From: Calothrix brevissima NIES-22
GTDB lineage: Bacteria; Cyanobacteriota; Cyanobacteriia; Cyanobacteriales; Nostocaceae
Direction: 5' to 3'
Assembly (NCBI RefSeq): GCF_002367995.1
Contig: NZ_AP018207.1
Location: 7,674,199 to 7,738,198 of the forward strand
DNA: 64,000 nucleotides
Shown: one piece after another, positions 34,475 through 43,839 of the stretch
Layout of the letters: each line of letters starts with the position of its first letter
Position numbering within the stretch: position 1 is the first letter of the stretch
Translations under genes and position numbers: made by a program
Notes under the pieces: model-generated
The model's input: the letters and a program-made list of their open reading frames with translations, nothing else
Told to the model about the DNA's origin: nothing
Databases searched by the model: none

Positions 34475-35598
34475 GAGTATTTACGCAGTACATCAATTAA
34501 TCTTGCAACGCAGGAATCCCAAGTAAACTGTTTGGCATGATTACGGCCAATTTGCGCATACTGATTCCGTAGTTGTGTATCTTTTTCCAAATTAATCAGC
34601 AGATCCGCGATCGTGGCAGAATTTTCAGGTTCGACAATAATTGCTGCTGAACCTCCAATATCAGGAAGAGCACCTCGATTAGCAACTACAGCAGGTACAC
34701 CAGCCGCCATCGCCTCGATAGTGGGAATGCCAAATCCTTCATATAAAGATAAAAATAATAAAGATGTTGCCATTCGTAAGAATTTAGGCAATTCATCATC
34801 AGTTACTATACCTTGAAAAATAATGTTATCCAGGGTACTAGCTGCCTCTATCAAGTTTGGTTCACTAGAGCCAACAACTAAGATTTTTAAGGAACTTTTG
34901 CGAATTTTCAGTTCTTTGGCTACTTCCAGTACATAATATCCTCCCTTTTTATATCTCAAACCCCCAATAACGATCGCATAAGGATCTGTGAGTGGAGATT
35001 GTAAAGATTTACAATCAACATCAGCAATTTCAAAAAATTTACTATCTACACCATTGCCAATAAATGTTATTTTTTCTGGTTTGATATTCAGTAATTCAAT
35101 TATTTTTTGCTTACTATAGTTAGAAACTGTACAAATATGATCTACTCGTTCAAATATTTGAGAAATCCATATTTGTGTTTTCCATCGTTGCCAAACATGA
35201 CTTTTACTGTTAGACCAAGGTAAATTTCGTTCCAGTGTATGCATATCATGCATAGTAATTACCATAGGAATATCTCTTGTCACAGGAACGTACTCTACCA
35301 CTGGAGAATATAAACAGTCTGTATTCCCGATAAATTTATCCATTCTGGGAAGATGACCAAATTTCCAGAGTCTTTCAGTCAGGAGCCTTTGATAAGGATA
35401 AGTGCATAGGTTAAATTCATGTAATGGTGTCCGAGGATCGAGTTTGCCATCAGCACCAACATATTGCTGAGAAACTAACAATGAAACTTCAAAATTTTGG
35501 GATTGAGTGAGATGAAGTAACATATTATTAATATGTCTGCCTACACCCGTGCAAGGCAAATATGTACGTTCTGGTTGTAGATAGGCAGTAATATGCAT
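34471..35598 (-). CDS. Glycosyltransferase family 4
   Basis: This 375-residue GT-B enzyme has an N-terminal TGVGRHINNMLLHL glycine-containing loop, HDMHTLERNLPW in the acceptor domain, VSNYSKQKIIELL, the C-terminal domain entry IVIGGLRYKKGGYYV and the retaining motif EGFGIPTIEAMAAGVPAV. These are hallmarks of mannosyl/rhamnosyl-type GT4 enzymes. It overlaps the following gene by 4 bases and lies 36 bases after the GT4 gene upstream. Confidence 0.92.
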   Translation of the reverse strand: MHITAYLQPERTYLPCTGVGRHINNMLLHLTQSQNFEVSLLVSQQYVGADGKLDPRTPLHEFNLCTYPYQRLLTERLWKFGHLPRMDKFIGNTDCLYSPVVEYVPVTRDIPMVITMHDMHTLERNLPWSNSKSHVWQRWKTQIWISQIFERVDHICTVSNYSKQKIIELLNIKPEKITFIGNGVDSKFFEIADVDCKSLQSPLTDPYAIVIGGLRYKKGGYYVLEVAKELKIRKSSLKILVVGSSEPNLIEAASTLDNIIFQGIVTDDELPKFLRMATSLLFLSLYEGFGIPTIEAMAAGVPAVVANRGALPDIGGSAAIIVEPENSATIADLLINLEKDTQLRNQYAQIGRNHAKQFTWDSCVARLIDVLRKYS

Positions 35599-35634
35599 TT
35601 TTTCAGCACTTAGGAGATGATATTGATAAATATA

Positions 35635-36951
35635 TTATTTAGCTACTCTAGCGAAATAATCATGTTTAAGGGATAAAATACCCGAAGTATAGAACTTGTA
35701 TAACCAAGGTTGATGTACCAATTTTGTCATCAGACTATCGTATATAGGCAGTTTACCATTAAAACTATTGATTTTTGCTACAACTTCCTTTTGCATAATT
35801 TTGGTAATAAAGCCATTACCTTCTAGTTTTTCTAAAAGCTCCTTATCGGGTTGATTGCGATTTGAAGATAACAATTTGCACAGGATGTTCAAACGAGAAC
35901 AAATATAGCTGTTATCAAATTTATCTAATATTTGATTACGTCCATTTTTACCGAGTAAAGCCGCCTGTTCATAGTTTCCCGCAATTTTTATCATTGCCTC
36001 AATAAAAGCATTTTGATTATTCACTACTATACCAGTGTGATTGTGCTCTACTACTTCTACTTGGCTATTATCTTTGGCTGGAGAACTCAGTGTAATTATA
36101 GGTGTCTCGCATAATAGTGATTCGGCTAAAACGATGCCAAAACTTTCACCGATCCGAGAAGCATGGAGCATAACATCCATCATTGAGTATAAAAGTCTCA
36201 ATTCACAATCGTCAAAGACTGGTGAAATCACAAATACTTTTTGGCGAATCTTGGTAGGTAATTTTTTGATTTTTTCTTGAATAGATGGAGGAGGTGCAAC
36301 TAGCACTAAAGAGATATTATTGACTTTTTGTGCTACTGCTTTAAAAGCATTTATGATTACAGGATGCCATTTAGATTCGCAATAAGAGCCTACTCTGCCA
36401 AATACAAAATCATCTTTGGGTATTCCTATTTGTTGTTTTTTAGCAACAATATCTTCGTTTCTACTTCTGTAAAAAGCATCTGTAATTACAGAATTAGGCA
36501 AAACACTTGCTAAAGGCTTGTAACCAAGCACGCTTGACCATTGTAGCCATTTCCATAAACACCATTCTGTTAAATGCAAATGTAAATCTATATATCCTGG
36601 GGGAATTTTATAGTCTACACGAGAAAAGAAATTAGTTTCCAAGATTAAAGGATTAATCTGTTTTTTCAAATCTATAATTATTTGATTAACCTTTTTGTCA
36701 TACATCCCTGCTCGATGAATATGTACAATATCTGGTGACCATTGCAATATATTTGGCAAAGCATCCTGCTCAAATTTCAAGCAATAAGAATGAATACCTT
36801 CATTCTCTAAAAAATCTGCCCTATTGCCAAGCCCATTAATAGTTAAAACCTTGACTTCATGCCCAAGATTTTTCATCCCAATAGAATAGTTTTGGGCAAC
36901 ACGTTGAGAACCTCGGTATTCGAGGTTATCTAGTATGGTGAGATACTTCAT
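35635..36951 (-). CDS. Glycosyltransferase family 4 (long variant)
   Basis: This 438-residue GT-B enzyme starts with YLTILDNLEYRGSQRVAQNYS (donor-side loop), has VHIHRAGMYD in the middle and the retaining signature ESFGIVLAESLLCETPII with both glutamates. About 60 extra C-terminal residues, beyond the usual GT4 core, include a helical segment and a hydrophobic patch of unknown role. The ATG overlaps the stop of the gene upstream by 4 bases. Probably a cytoplasmic enzyme of repeat-unit assembly. Confidence 0.88.
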   Translation of the reverse strand: MKYLTILDNLEYRGSQRVAQNYSIGMKNLGHEVKVLTINGLGNRADFLENEGIHSYCLKFEQDALPNILQWSPDIVHIHRAGMYDKKVNQIIIDLKKQINPLILETNFFSRVDYKIPPGYIDLHLHLTEWCLWKWLQWSSVLGYKPLASVLPNSVITDAFYRSRNEDIVAKKQQIGIPKDDFVFGRVGSYCESKWHPVIINAFKAVAQKVNNISLVLVAPPPSIQEKIKKLPTKIRQKVFVISPVFDDCELRLLYSMMDVMLHASRIGESFGIVLAESLLCETPIITLSSPAKDNSQVEVVEHNHTGIVVNNQNAFIEAMIKIAGNYEQAALLGKNGRNQILDKFDNSYICSRLNILCKLLSSNRNQPDKELLEKLEGNGFITKIMQKEVVAKINSFNGKLPIYDSLMTKLVHQPWLYKFYTSGILSLKHDYFARVAK

Positions 36952-37931
36952 GAATTTAAATGATAAATTTGGTGATAAAGATTATTGAAAAAACGCTGCC
37001 TTCTTAACTTCTCTAAGGGGAGTCTAAATAGGTAATATAATCCAATTCTCCAATAAATCAAAAACCAATTAAAAATCGGTCGATTCATTAAAAAATATCT
37101 GTAAAATAAGTACTTATTAGGCATTAATGCATTCAATCTATAACCTGCCCAATGCATAATAAATAATTGTTTTTTGTGATCTAAACCCCCATAATCCCAT
37201 AAATAGTATTTTCTATCTTTTTGGTAAATTTTTCCTGATTGTCTGGCCCAGCCGTGTTGACATATACCGCCAATTACTTCTGCCAAATGTCCATAGCGCA
37301 CAGGTTTTATATCGCAGCAATAGTTGATAAAGGCTTGATCTGTATTGCGCGGATTGAGTTGATTTCTAATTTTCAACGCACTCTCTGCTAGTTGCTCAAA
37401 CTCTTCTATTGAAAATAGTCCGTGACGAGAAGCCCAACGACCAGAATTAAACCCACGCCCTCGTCCTTGTCTTAATAATTCTTGGCGAAATGCTCCTTGT
37501 TGGTAAACTTGATCGATGGCGCAGTCATAATGCAAAAAATCAAAACCAAGGGTTTCTACTGCTTTAATGAAAGGCTTGAGATCCGCTAGCACGAGTTGTC
37601 GAACATCTAAGTACATAAAATAGTTTAGTGGCCCCCAAAAAGAAGCATAGCGCCTAAACCAGTATGGCCCAGTAGGTGTATAACCTAGCTCAAATGCTTG
37701 ACCGATCGCTTCTAAACGAGAAAATGATGAATCTGTATATACCTCAAATTTGTAAGTATCGCTCAATTTCAACAAGCGATCGCACTCATCATTAAAGGGA
37801 ATCAGAATCAACCGTAAATCTGGGTTAAAGGTTCTGAAGCTATTGAGAAAAGCGATCGCCCAATCATAAACAACATCATTAGCTGAGAAATAAACACCAA
37901 TAGTTGATTCTTGAATTGATTCTTGAGACAT
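36948..37931 (-). CDS. GT-A-type nucleotide-sugar transferase-like protein
   Basis: This 327-residue protein resembles the GT8/DUF nucleotide-diphospho-sugar transferase group. IGVYFSANDVVYDWAIAFLNSFR begins the fold, and YFMYLDVRQLVLADL sits where the DxD metal site should be but shows DVR, so the second aspartate is missing. TDQAFINYCC and a late HWAGYR resemble the C-terminal metal-binding part of GT8. The tail is basic and aromatic (RIGLYYLFRLPLEKLRRQRF), suggesting membrane association. It is tightly linked to genes on both sides (4-base overlap and 12-base gap). Activity is likely but not certain. Confidence 0.7.
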   Translation of the reverse strand: MSQESIQESTIGVYFSANDVVYDWAIAFLNSFRTFNPDLRLILIPFNDECDRLLKLSDTYKFEVYTDSSFSRLEAIGQAFELGYTPTGPYWFRRYASFWGPLNYFMYLDVRQLVLADLKPFIKAVETLGFDFLHYDCAIDQVYQQGAFRQELLRQGRGRGFNSGRWASRHGLFSIEEFEQLAESALKIRNQLNPRNTDQAFINYCCDIKPVRYGHLAEVIGGICQHGWARQSGKIYQKDRKYYLWDYGGLDHKKQLFIMHWAGYRLNALMPNKYLFYRYFLMNRPIFNWFLIYWRIGLYYLFRLPLEKLRRQRFFNNLYHQIYHLNS

Positions 37932-37943
37932 GGCGCTAGCTGA

Positions 37944-38912
37944 TTAGTTAACAGGGGAATTGAGCAGCTTTCTAATGTGACTAAGAGTGAATTCTGCCCA
38001 ATAGGGATTAATCAGTTTCACTAATAGCGGATAGGGTTTATTTCCTGTTACACAGTTTTTTGGATCTAGGCTAGAAGCAACTGCAAAATATTCCTTAGCT
38101 TCTTTGATGTAACCTTCTCTTAATATACCTCTGCCGTATGCCCAAAAGCGTTGAGCTAAGATTTTTCGCACTTCCGCCAACAGAGGTTTACCTGTCTGAG
38201 TTTCTATCAGTTGTTTCTGTTTTTGTAGGGCAGAAAAATAAAACATTGGCCCCTTGCTGCTATAGCCATGATGGCTGATGCGTTGGGTATCTACATACTC
38301 ACGATATCTATATACTGCACCAGGAAAATAGACAAATTCTATACCAGCTAATACCAAACGCAGATGCAAATCAAATTCTTGTCCTCGTGGTAATGAGGGG
38401 TCAAATCCGCCAATTTCTAGCAAATACTCACGTTTATGTAGGGGACAAGAAGTTAAGGGACTGTTAGCTAAAATGTGAGCGATCGCATCTTCATCACTTT
38501 TTCGGGGACGCAGTGGATAACCTGGAATTGGCTCACCCTCTCGATTAATCCAGATTGCATCGCCATAGACAATTGCTTTCCCACTAGATGTGAGTTGGGT
38601 TGTCTGAGCTAGTTGTTTTTCTATACAATCTGGCAACAGTACATCATCAGCATCTAAAAATTTAATATATTCACCTTTAGCTAACTCAATTCCTCGGTTT
38701 CGCGCCAATGGTGCGCCACGATTTTTACCTGTTTCCCAGCGAATCCGATCGCCAAAGGCTCTAATTATTTCTATACTGCTATCAGTTGAGCCATCATCAA
38801 CCACAATAATCTCTGTATGACTGTAGCTTTGAGCGATCGCACTGGCGATCGCTTCTTTGAGGAAAGCTTGACTGTTATAGCAGGGAATAATAATTGATAC
38901 TAACGGTGACAT
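37944..38912 (-). CDS. Glycosyltransferase family 2
   Basis: This 322-residue GT-A enzyme has VSIIIPCYNSQAFLKEAI at residues 5-22, VVDDGSTD at about 38-45, NRGAPLARNRGI, and the metal-binding pair in KFLDADDVLLPD at about 84-95. PLHKREYLLEIGGFD and ELRxxx-type acceptor motifs follow. The C-terminal 80 residues form a helical tail of the kind seen in long exopolysaccharide GT2 enzymes. It lies 12 bases from the GT8-like gene and 51 bases from the SGNH-like gene. Confidence 0.93.
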   Translation of the reverse strand: MSPLVSIIIPCYNSQAFLKEAIASAIAQSYSHTEIIVVDDGSTDSSIEIIRAFGDRIRWETGKNRGAPLARNRGIELAKGEYIKFLDADDVLLPDCIEKQLAQTTQLTSSGKAIVYGDAIWINREGEPIPGYPLRPRKSDEDAIAHILANSPLTSCPLHKREYLLEIGGFDPSLPRGQEFDLHLRLVLAGIEFVYFPGAVYRYREYVDTQRISHHGYSSKGPMFYFSALQKQKQLIETQTGKPLLAEVRKILAQRFWAYGRGILREGYIKEAKEYFAVASSLDPKNCVTGNKPYPLLVKLINPYWAEFTLSHIRKLLNSPVN

Positions 38913-38963
38913 ATATTTAATTAATTAATTAATAATTTTTAACTAATAATTTTTAGCATTAGT

Positions 38964-39974
38964 CTAATCATTCAGGGAATTATCCATTTTGTTTAACAAA
39001 ATCTCAGTAAAAACAGGCTTATCCCGCATATCTATATGCGATGTATCAGGCAGTTTAAAGTTAGATAATTCTGGATAATCTGCAAAGTGTACAGAGGCAA
39101 CATGCAACTTATCTACAAACTGTTTCCAGTACTGTTCAGGGGGAGCAATCTGATTCTCAATCGCCCATCTTTCCTGAGAAGTTGGCATCCGAATAAAGAT
39201 GACATGACCTCCTCGCTCCTGAAAATTCTCAACTAAAGTTTGCCAATGTTCAGTTTGCTGTAACCAGGTGTTAGGATTAGGAAAGGACTGCTTTGCTGCT
39301 TGTTTAACTCCGTTCAATCTATCATCATGGATTTTGTGTAGGAATTGCTTATCAGCCCGTTTATAATCTATTAACTCTTCTCGATCGAATAGAGTCTTGG
39401 TGTAATATGGTTCGGGAAGTTGATGCTGAATTAGTAAATTTCCCCATAAGCGCAAAGAGCTACCGCCAGGATTGAGAAACACAAAATTATTTTGTAGCCA
39501 TGCTGAAATTTGATGATTGAGTTGTCGATTTAGTGAATAGTTAGTATGGCAGTATTCTATAAATTCTTTCTGGTCATAAGTTGGAGAAATCAACGTCTGT
39601 TCTGTTTCGTCAAGAATTATAACTCCTCTAAAATTAGTATTTTCCACAATATCTTTAAATACTGGATAAGAAGTTCCTCTTCCCGATTGGGCTAAGAGAA
39701 TTGCTTTTTTATGAGGAAAATGCTGATGCAAAATATTTAGATCAAAGCCTGTCTGCATTCGAGATGCACCAAGTAAAATTACATCATTTTTTCCTAATGC
39801 TTTAATTTGAGAGTAGACATCACAAAATAAATCTGCATCGCTGACTATAGAGGGTTGATAAGCTCCTTTACGAAGTAAAGTCTCATTCAAGGTAAAACCC
39901 ATTAATACCAAAGCTGGTGTGAATAACCAGATTTTAAACCATTGCATAAACACCTTAATATTTTCTGTCAGCAC
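38964..39974 (-). CDS. SGNH-hydrolase-like membrane-anchored partner of the MBOAT acyltransferase
   Basis: This 336-residue protein has one N-terminal membrane helix (about residues 12-28) and an exported domain. LLGASRMQTGFD (about 66-77) resembles the first SGNH block with its serine, and DTSHIDMRD near the C-terminus provides the Asp-x-x-His pair. This pattern is that of AlgJ/AlgX- or DltD-like partners, which transfer acyl groups to polysaccharide outside the inner membrane. It starts 3 bases after the stop of the AlgI-like gene, a standard pairing. The activity is inferred; the individual motifs are what I can see. Confidence 0.75.
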   Translation of the reverse strand: MLTENIKVFMQWFKIWLFTPALVLMGFTLNETLLRKGAYQPSIVSDADLFCDVYSQIKALGKNDVILLGASRMQTGFDLNILHQHFPHKKAILLAQSGRGTSYPVFKDIVENTNFRGVIILDETEQTLISPTYDQKEFIEYCHTNYSLNRQLNHQISAWLQNNFVFLNPGGSSLRLWGNLLIQHQLPEPYYTKTLFDREELIDYKRADKQFLHKIHDDRLNGVKQAAKQSFPNPNTWLQQTEHWQTLVENFQERGGHVIFIRMPTSQERWAIENQIAPPEQYWKQFVDKLHVASVHFADYPELSNFKLPDTSHIDMRDKPVFTEILLNKMDNSLND

Positions 39975-39977
39975 TTT

Positions 39978-41399
39978 TTAGAACTGGAAGTAAATAAATG
40001 AGCGATCTTCTCCTTGTAAAGTAGCGATCGCGTATAACATAGTTGCTAGTGCAATAGATATAGCCCACCAAGGTGTCTGTTGTACAATTTCTTCTAGTGT
40101 TTTCTCTCTAAACAGCCAATGTATAACCAGAATAGCAAAAATCACTGCCAAGGTAGTTATGAGTGACTGTTGACTCAGAACAATATTTGCAGGTTTAGAT
40201 GTTATGTGAACCATCGCATTAATTATATTCATTGCTTGTGTAAATGAATTGGCACGAAAGAAAACCCAAGTTACACAAATTAGTCCAAAGGTTACTAGAG
40301 ATAAGAGTAACTGCACTCCAGAATATTTCCAAATAGAATAATGTCCTAATACTTTTTTTAAGGTTCGCTCTAGCACCAAATAAATGCCATGAAGTCCTCC
40401 CCAAATTACAAATGTCCAGGAAGCACCATGCCAAAGTCCACCTAAAAGCATAGTAATCATCAAATTTATTTGAGTGCGCAAATTACCGTGACGATTCCCA
40501 CCTAAAGGGATATACAAATAATCTCTGAGCCATGAAGAAAGAGAAATATGCCACCTGCGCCAAAAGTCTGAAAAACCGACAGATGCGTAGGGAAATTGAA
40601 AGTTTTTTGGCAAAGTAAATCCTAAACACTGCGACGCACCAATAGCACAGATCGAGTACCCAGAAAAATCACAATATATTTGACCAGCAAAGGCGAGTGT
40701 TCCTCCCCACGCTGCGGAAAAACTAGGTATACCGGAAACAAAATAGAGTGATTCTGTGACAGGAGCAAGTAAAGCATCAGCCACAACTACTTTCTCAAAT
40801 AGTCCCAGAACTATTAAACTCAATCCCCATCCAAAGTTAGCTATTGAAAATGCCTTTGGTGACTCACATTGTTGCAAAAAACTATATCTTAAAATTGGGC
40901 CTGCTACCAATTGCGGAAAGAAAGTTACAAAAAGAGCATAGTCTATAAAAGAATGCCAGGGTTTAATTTTTCCAAAATAAATTTCTAATGTATATGAAAG
41001 TGTGTGAAAAGTATAAAAGGAGATACCAACAGGTAGGACGATCCCCAACTGAATTGGCTGATAATTAATTCCGGCAATCTTGGCAAGAACTGTAAAGTTG
41101 TCCAGTAAAAAATCTCCATATTTAAAGAATCCGAGTAAACCCAAGTTAATTACCAGCGCACACAATAAAAATAGTCGCCTTACAAAAGCCTGATTTGTAC
41201 GGTAGATTATTTTTGACAAATACCAATTTACTACTGTTGTCAACCACAATAAGATGATAAAAGGCGGATTCCACGCCAGATAAAAAATGTAGCTAACAAC
41301 TAAAAGAAAGTATTTACGGATTTTCCAAGGTTTAATCGTGTAATACACAATTAAAACCAATAAAAAGAATATAGCGAATGTATAAGAATTAAATACCAT
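39978..41399 (-). CDS. MBOAT-family O-acyltransferase (AlgI-like)
   Basis: This 473-residue polytopic protein has about 11 hydrophobic segments. LGGLWHGASWTFVIWGGLHG contains the catalytic-type histidine (WHGASW) and a second conserved histidine of the MBOAT family. DFWRRWHISLSSWLRDYLYIPLGG is the hallmark AlgI/DltB motif. It moves acetyl groups across the membrane for O-acetylation of an exopolysaccharide, together with the adjacent SGNH-like protein 3 bases downstream. Good length match to AlgI. Confidence 0.93.
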   Translation of the reverse strand: MVFNSYTFAIFFLLVLIVYYTIKPWKIRKYFLLVVSYIFYLAWNPPFIILLWLTTVVNWYLSKIIYRTNQAFVRRLFLLCALVINLGLLGFFKYGDFLLDNFTVLAKIAGINYQPIQLGIVLPVGISFYTFHTLSYTLEIYFGKIKPWHSFIDYALFVTFFPQLVAGPILRYSFLQQCESPKAFSIANFGWGLSLIVLGLFEKVVVADALLAPVTESLYFVSGIPSFSAAWGGTLAFAGQIYCDFSGYSICAIGASQCLGFTLPKNFQFPYASVGFSDFWRRWHISLSSWLRDYLYIPLGGNRHGNLRTQINLMITMLLGGLWHGASWTFVIWGGLHGIYLVLERTLKKVLGHYSIWKYSGVQLLLSLVTFGLICVTWVFFRANSFTQAMNIINAMVHITSKPANIVLSQQSLITTLAVIFAILVIHWLFREKTLEEIVQQTPWWAISIALATMLYAIATLQGEDRSFIYFQF

Positions 41400-41643
41400 G
41401 TAAATTCAAGGAAAATTATAAATTATCTAGTTATTGACAATTGTGCAGAGTATAGGCAGTTAAAGCGTTCCAAACCTGTATCACATCCAAATATATTGAT
41501 TACAATAAATGGATTTAATCCTCCAAAACCTAGCAAATATTCACATTTAAATTAGTAATTTGCTGATAAATATTACTTGAAGTAAATAAAGTATTTCATA
41601 GCGTTAACAATGAGTGAGTTTTTGTATAAATTATAATTATTAT

Positions 41644-42603
41644 CTAACTTTTTTGTCTGAAAACTGGAAAATAATTGTGATAAATTTTTCGAGAGTAAGA
41701 TGTCAGAATTCCACCAAAACCGAGTATTAATGACTTAATGGAGTGTTGTGAAAAAGGTTTGGCTTGAAATCCTAACCAAGCGTTCTTGCGAGCAGATTGA
41801 TAAAATCCATGAGATAAAGCCATCTCCATCCACAAAAAACGAAAATCGCTTTCTTGATTAGGAGAGTCATTTATTAGAATAGTTGGTACTGTTTTTTGAT
41901 TAAGATTTCGGCGCTCATAAGCTTCCTGAAGAGCCTGTTGCTTAACTTGCTGATGATGCTCTTTTTTCTTTACTGTTACATTCTTCGTATGCATTCGATA
42001 CTTAAGTAGTACATCAGGCAAATTTGCTAACTTACCAACTTCGGCTAATCTCAGAAAAAGATCATAATCTTCACCTGGTTCAAACTCTGGACGATATCCA
42101 TTAATTTCTAGTAATACTTTTTTGCGAATCATAGAGGCTGGATGCATAATCTTACCTTTACCATTCATTTGGCTTGTATCAATTGCATCGTTATCTAGAG
42201 GAAAGTCAATATATGCAATGGGATCACCTTCTGGATCGATTCGGAGTGCTTGCGCTCCAACAGCTACATAATCTAAATGATTATCTAAAAATTCAACCTG
42301 TTTTTCAAACCTCTCTGGTGTACAAATATCATCAGAGTCCATGCGGGCAATGTATTCTCCTTTTGCCATTGATAGTCCTAAATTCAGGAGTGGTGAATAG
42401 CCCTGATGTTCGTAGGAAATTACTTTAATTCGTTGATCTTGTTGAGCAAAGTTTTTTAAAATCTGTAGGCTTTGGTCAGTTGAGCCATCATTAAGAGCTA
42501 TCAACTCAAAATCCGTAAAAGTTTGATTAATAACACTTTCAACAGCTTCAGCTAAATAACGTTCGCTGTTCCAAACTGGCATAATGACGCTAATTTTATA
42601 CAT
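41644..42603 (-). CDS. Glycosyltransferase family 2
   Basis: The start is placed at the ATG at 42603 (MYKISVIMPVWNSERYLAEAV), the usual GT2 beginning; an ATG 11 codons earlier is in frame. The enzyme (319 residues) has ALNDGSTD at about 34-41, the metal-binding pair in RMDSDDICTPERF at about 85, and the acceptor-side GEDYDLFLRLAEVG at about 158. The C-terminal 80 residues form a helical tail. It lies 33 bases after the GT gene upstream, with 244 bases of AT-rich DNA downstream before the MBOAT gene. Confidence 0.92.
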   Translation of the reverse strand: MYKISVIMPVWNSERYLAEAVESVINQTFTDFELIALNDGSTDQSLQILKNFAQQDQRIKVISYEHQGYSPLLNLGLSMAKGEYIARMDSDDICTPERFEKQVEFLDNHLDYVAVGAQALRIDPEGDPIAYIDFPLDNDAIDTSQMNGKGKIMHPASMIRKKVLLEINGYRPEFEPGEDYDLFLRLAEVGKLANLPDVLLKYRMHTKNVTVKKKEHHQQVKQQALQEAYERRNLNQKTVPTILINDSPNQESDFRFLWMEMALSHGFYQSARKNAWLGFQAKPFSQHSIKSLILGFGGILTSYSRKIYHNYFPVFRQKS

Positions 42604-42636
42604 AAATATCTTTATTTGTTCAAAAGTATTAATCAA

Positions 42637-43827
42637 TTATTCCTGAATAATTTCAGCAAGTTTTATCTTTAATCTTTGCTCACTATGAGAATCAATAAAA
42701 GCTTGCCTCAAACTTTCATCAAATTGGAAATTGTACAGTAAATAATTGATAGCATTAGCCATTTCCAATAAATTTGTTGGCTCAACAGCATACCCTAGTT
42801 GATAATTTTTTACTCGTTCAGATAAGAGGGTATTATCAGCAACAAGCACAGGAGTTTCTAGACCAATGGCTTTAGTTAATTTATTACTGCTGTGCTGAAA
42901 GTCGGGATAGCAGACGAAAGCCACATTTGCTCTTCTATAAAGAGCATTTAATGTTTCTTCAGGCGGATAAATATCAGTCCAAACTAGAAGATTTTTTGGT
43001 GGTTTTGATAAGCGTTCGTTGATATAATCTAATTCATCAGCATCATATCCATCTAATCTGACTAAACCCATCGTAAAAAATAAAATTCCTGAGTCAGACA
43101 TCAGATCTGCAACACGTAAAAAGTGTATTAGTCCATGCTTTTTAGTTAAACTCGCTAGGAATACTATTTTTCTGTCACCTGCTACTTTATCAAGTTCTAA
43201 CACCAATGAAGGTTCATCTGTATGGCATCGCAAGTATGAAACGTCTGGAAAATGATGAACAGCTATAGCTGGAAACTTGATTTTTAACTCAAAAACCAAA
43301 CGCTCATTAAGCAAACATAGTCCCTTCAAAGAAGAATGATTAATTAAGCTGTGAGACTCACACTCCTGAAGAAATTTCTCCTTCGGAGGAGTCCAGATAT
43401 ACAACCCTGCCCAGGCTTGAGGTAGTAGATATTTTTGTAAAAATAGCGGTATATCAACCCAATATCCTTGCATATCAAGGAGAAACACAAAAGTCTCATT
43501 TCTTGAATCTGCCTCTATAGCTGCATTTTTCACAAACCACCAAAGTCCCAAGCTGGCAGCGCTAGGTATTGAAAAACTCAAATTTAACTGATTTATAAGT
43601 TTAATCAGTTTTAGGAAAAATTTCTGGAATACAAATAGTTTGGGCTGACGAATTTGAAGTTTTTTATCTGCTAGTTCTTGGGGAAAAGAAAATTTAATTT
43701 CATCTTCCCCTAAACACAAGACATCAACTTGATAATTCAATTCTAGCAAAAGTTTGGTATACAGTAAGAAATATGGACAATGATGCCCTATCCAACTATT
43801 CATGTCTACTAAAAGTATTCGTTTCAT
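42637..43827 (-). CDS. GT-B-fold glycosyltransferase, divergent
   Basis: This 396-residue protein is probably a GT4-type enzyme, but diverged. It opens with ILLVDMNSWIGHHCPYFLLYTKLLLEL, a variant of the donor-side loop. IVFLASLTKKHGLIHFLRVADLM marks the C-terminal domain entry, and SNKLTKAIGLETPVLVAD replaces the usual E-x7-E segment with a lysine/glutamate arrangement. The gene is tightly packed (12 bases from the next upstream gene). The role in repeat-unit synthesis is inferred from context. Confidence 0.78.
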   Translation of the reverse strand: MKRILLVDMNSWIGHHCPYFLLYTKLLLELNYQVDVLCLGEDEIKFSFPQELADKKLQIRQPKLFVFQKFFLKLIKLINQLNLSFSIPSAASLGLWWFVKNAAIEADSRNETFVFLLDMQGYWVDIPLFLQKYLLPQAWAGLYIWTPPKEKFLQECESHSLINHSSLKGLCLLNERLVFELKIKFPAIAVHHFPDVSYLRCHTDEPSLVLELDKVAGDRKIVFLASLTKKHGLIHFLRVADLMSDSGILFFTMGLVRLDGYDADELDYINERLSKPPKNLLVWTDIYPPEETLNALYRRANVAFVCYPDFQHSSNKLTKAIGLETPVLVADNTLLSERVKNYQLGYAVEPTNLLEMANAINYLLYNFQFDESLRQAFIDSHSEQRLKIKLAEIIQE

Positions 43828-43839
43828 ACTTCCAATTGA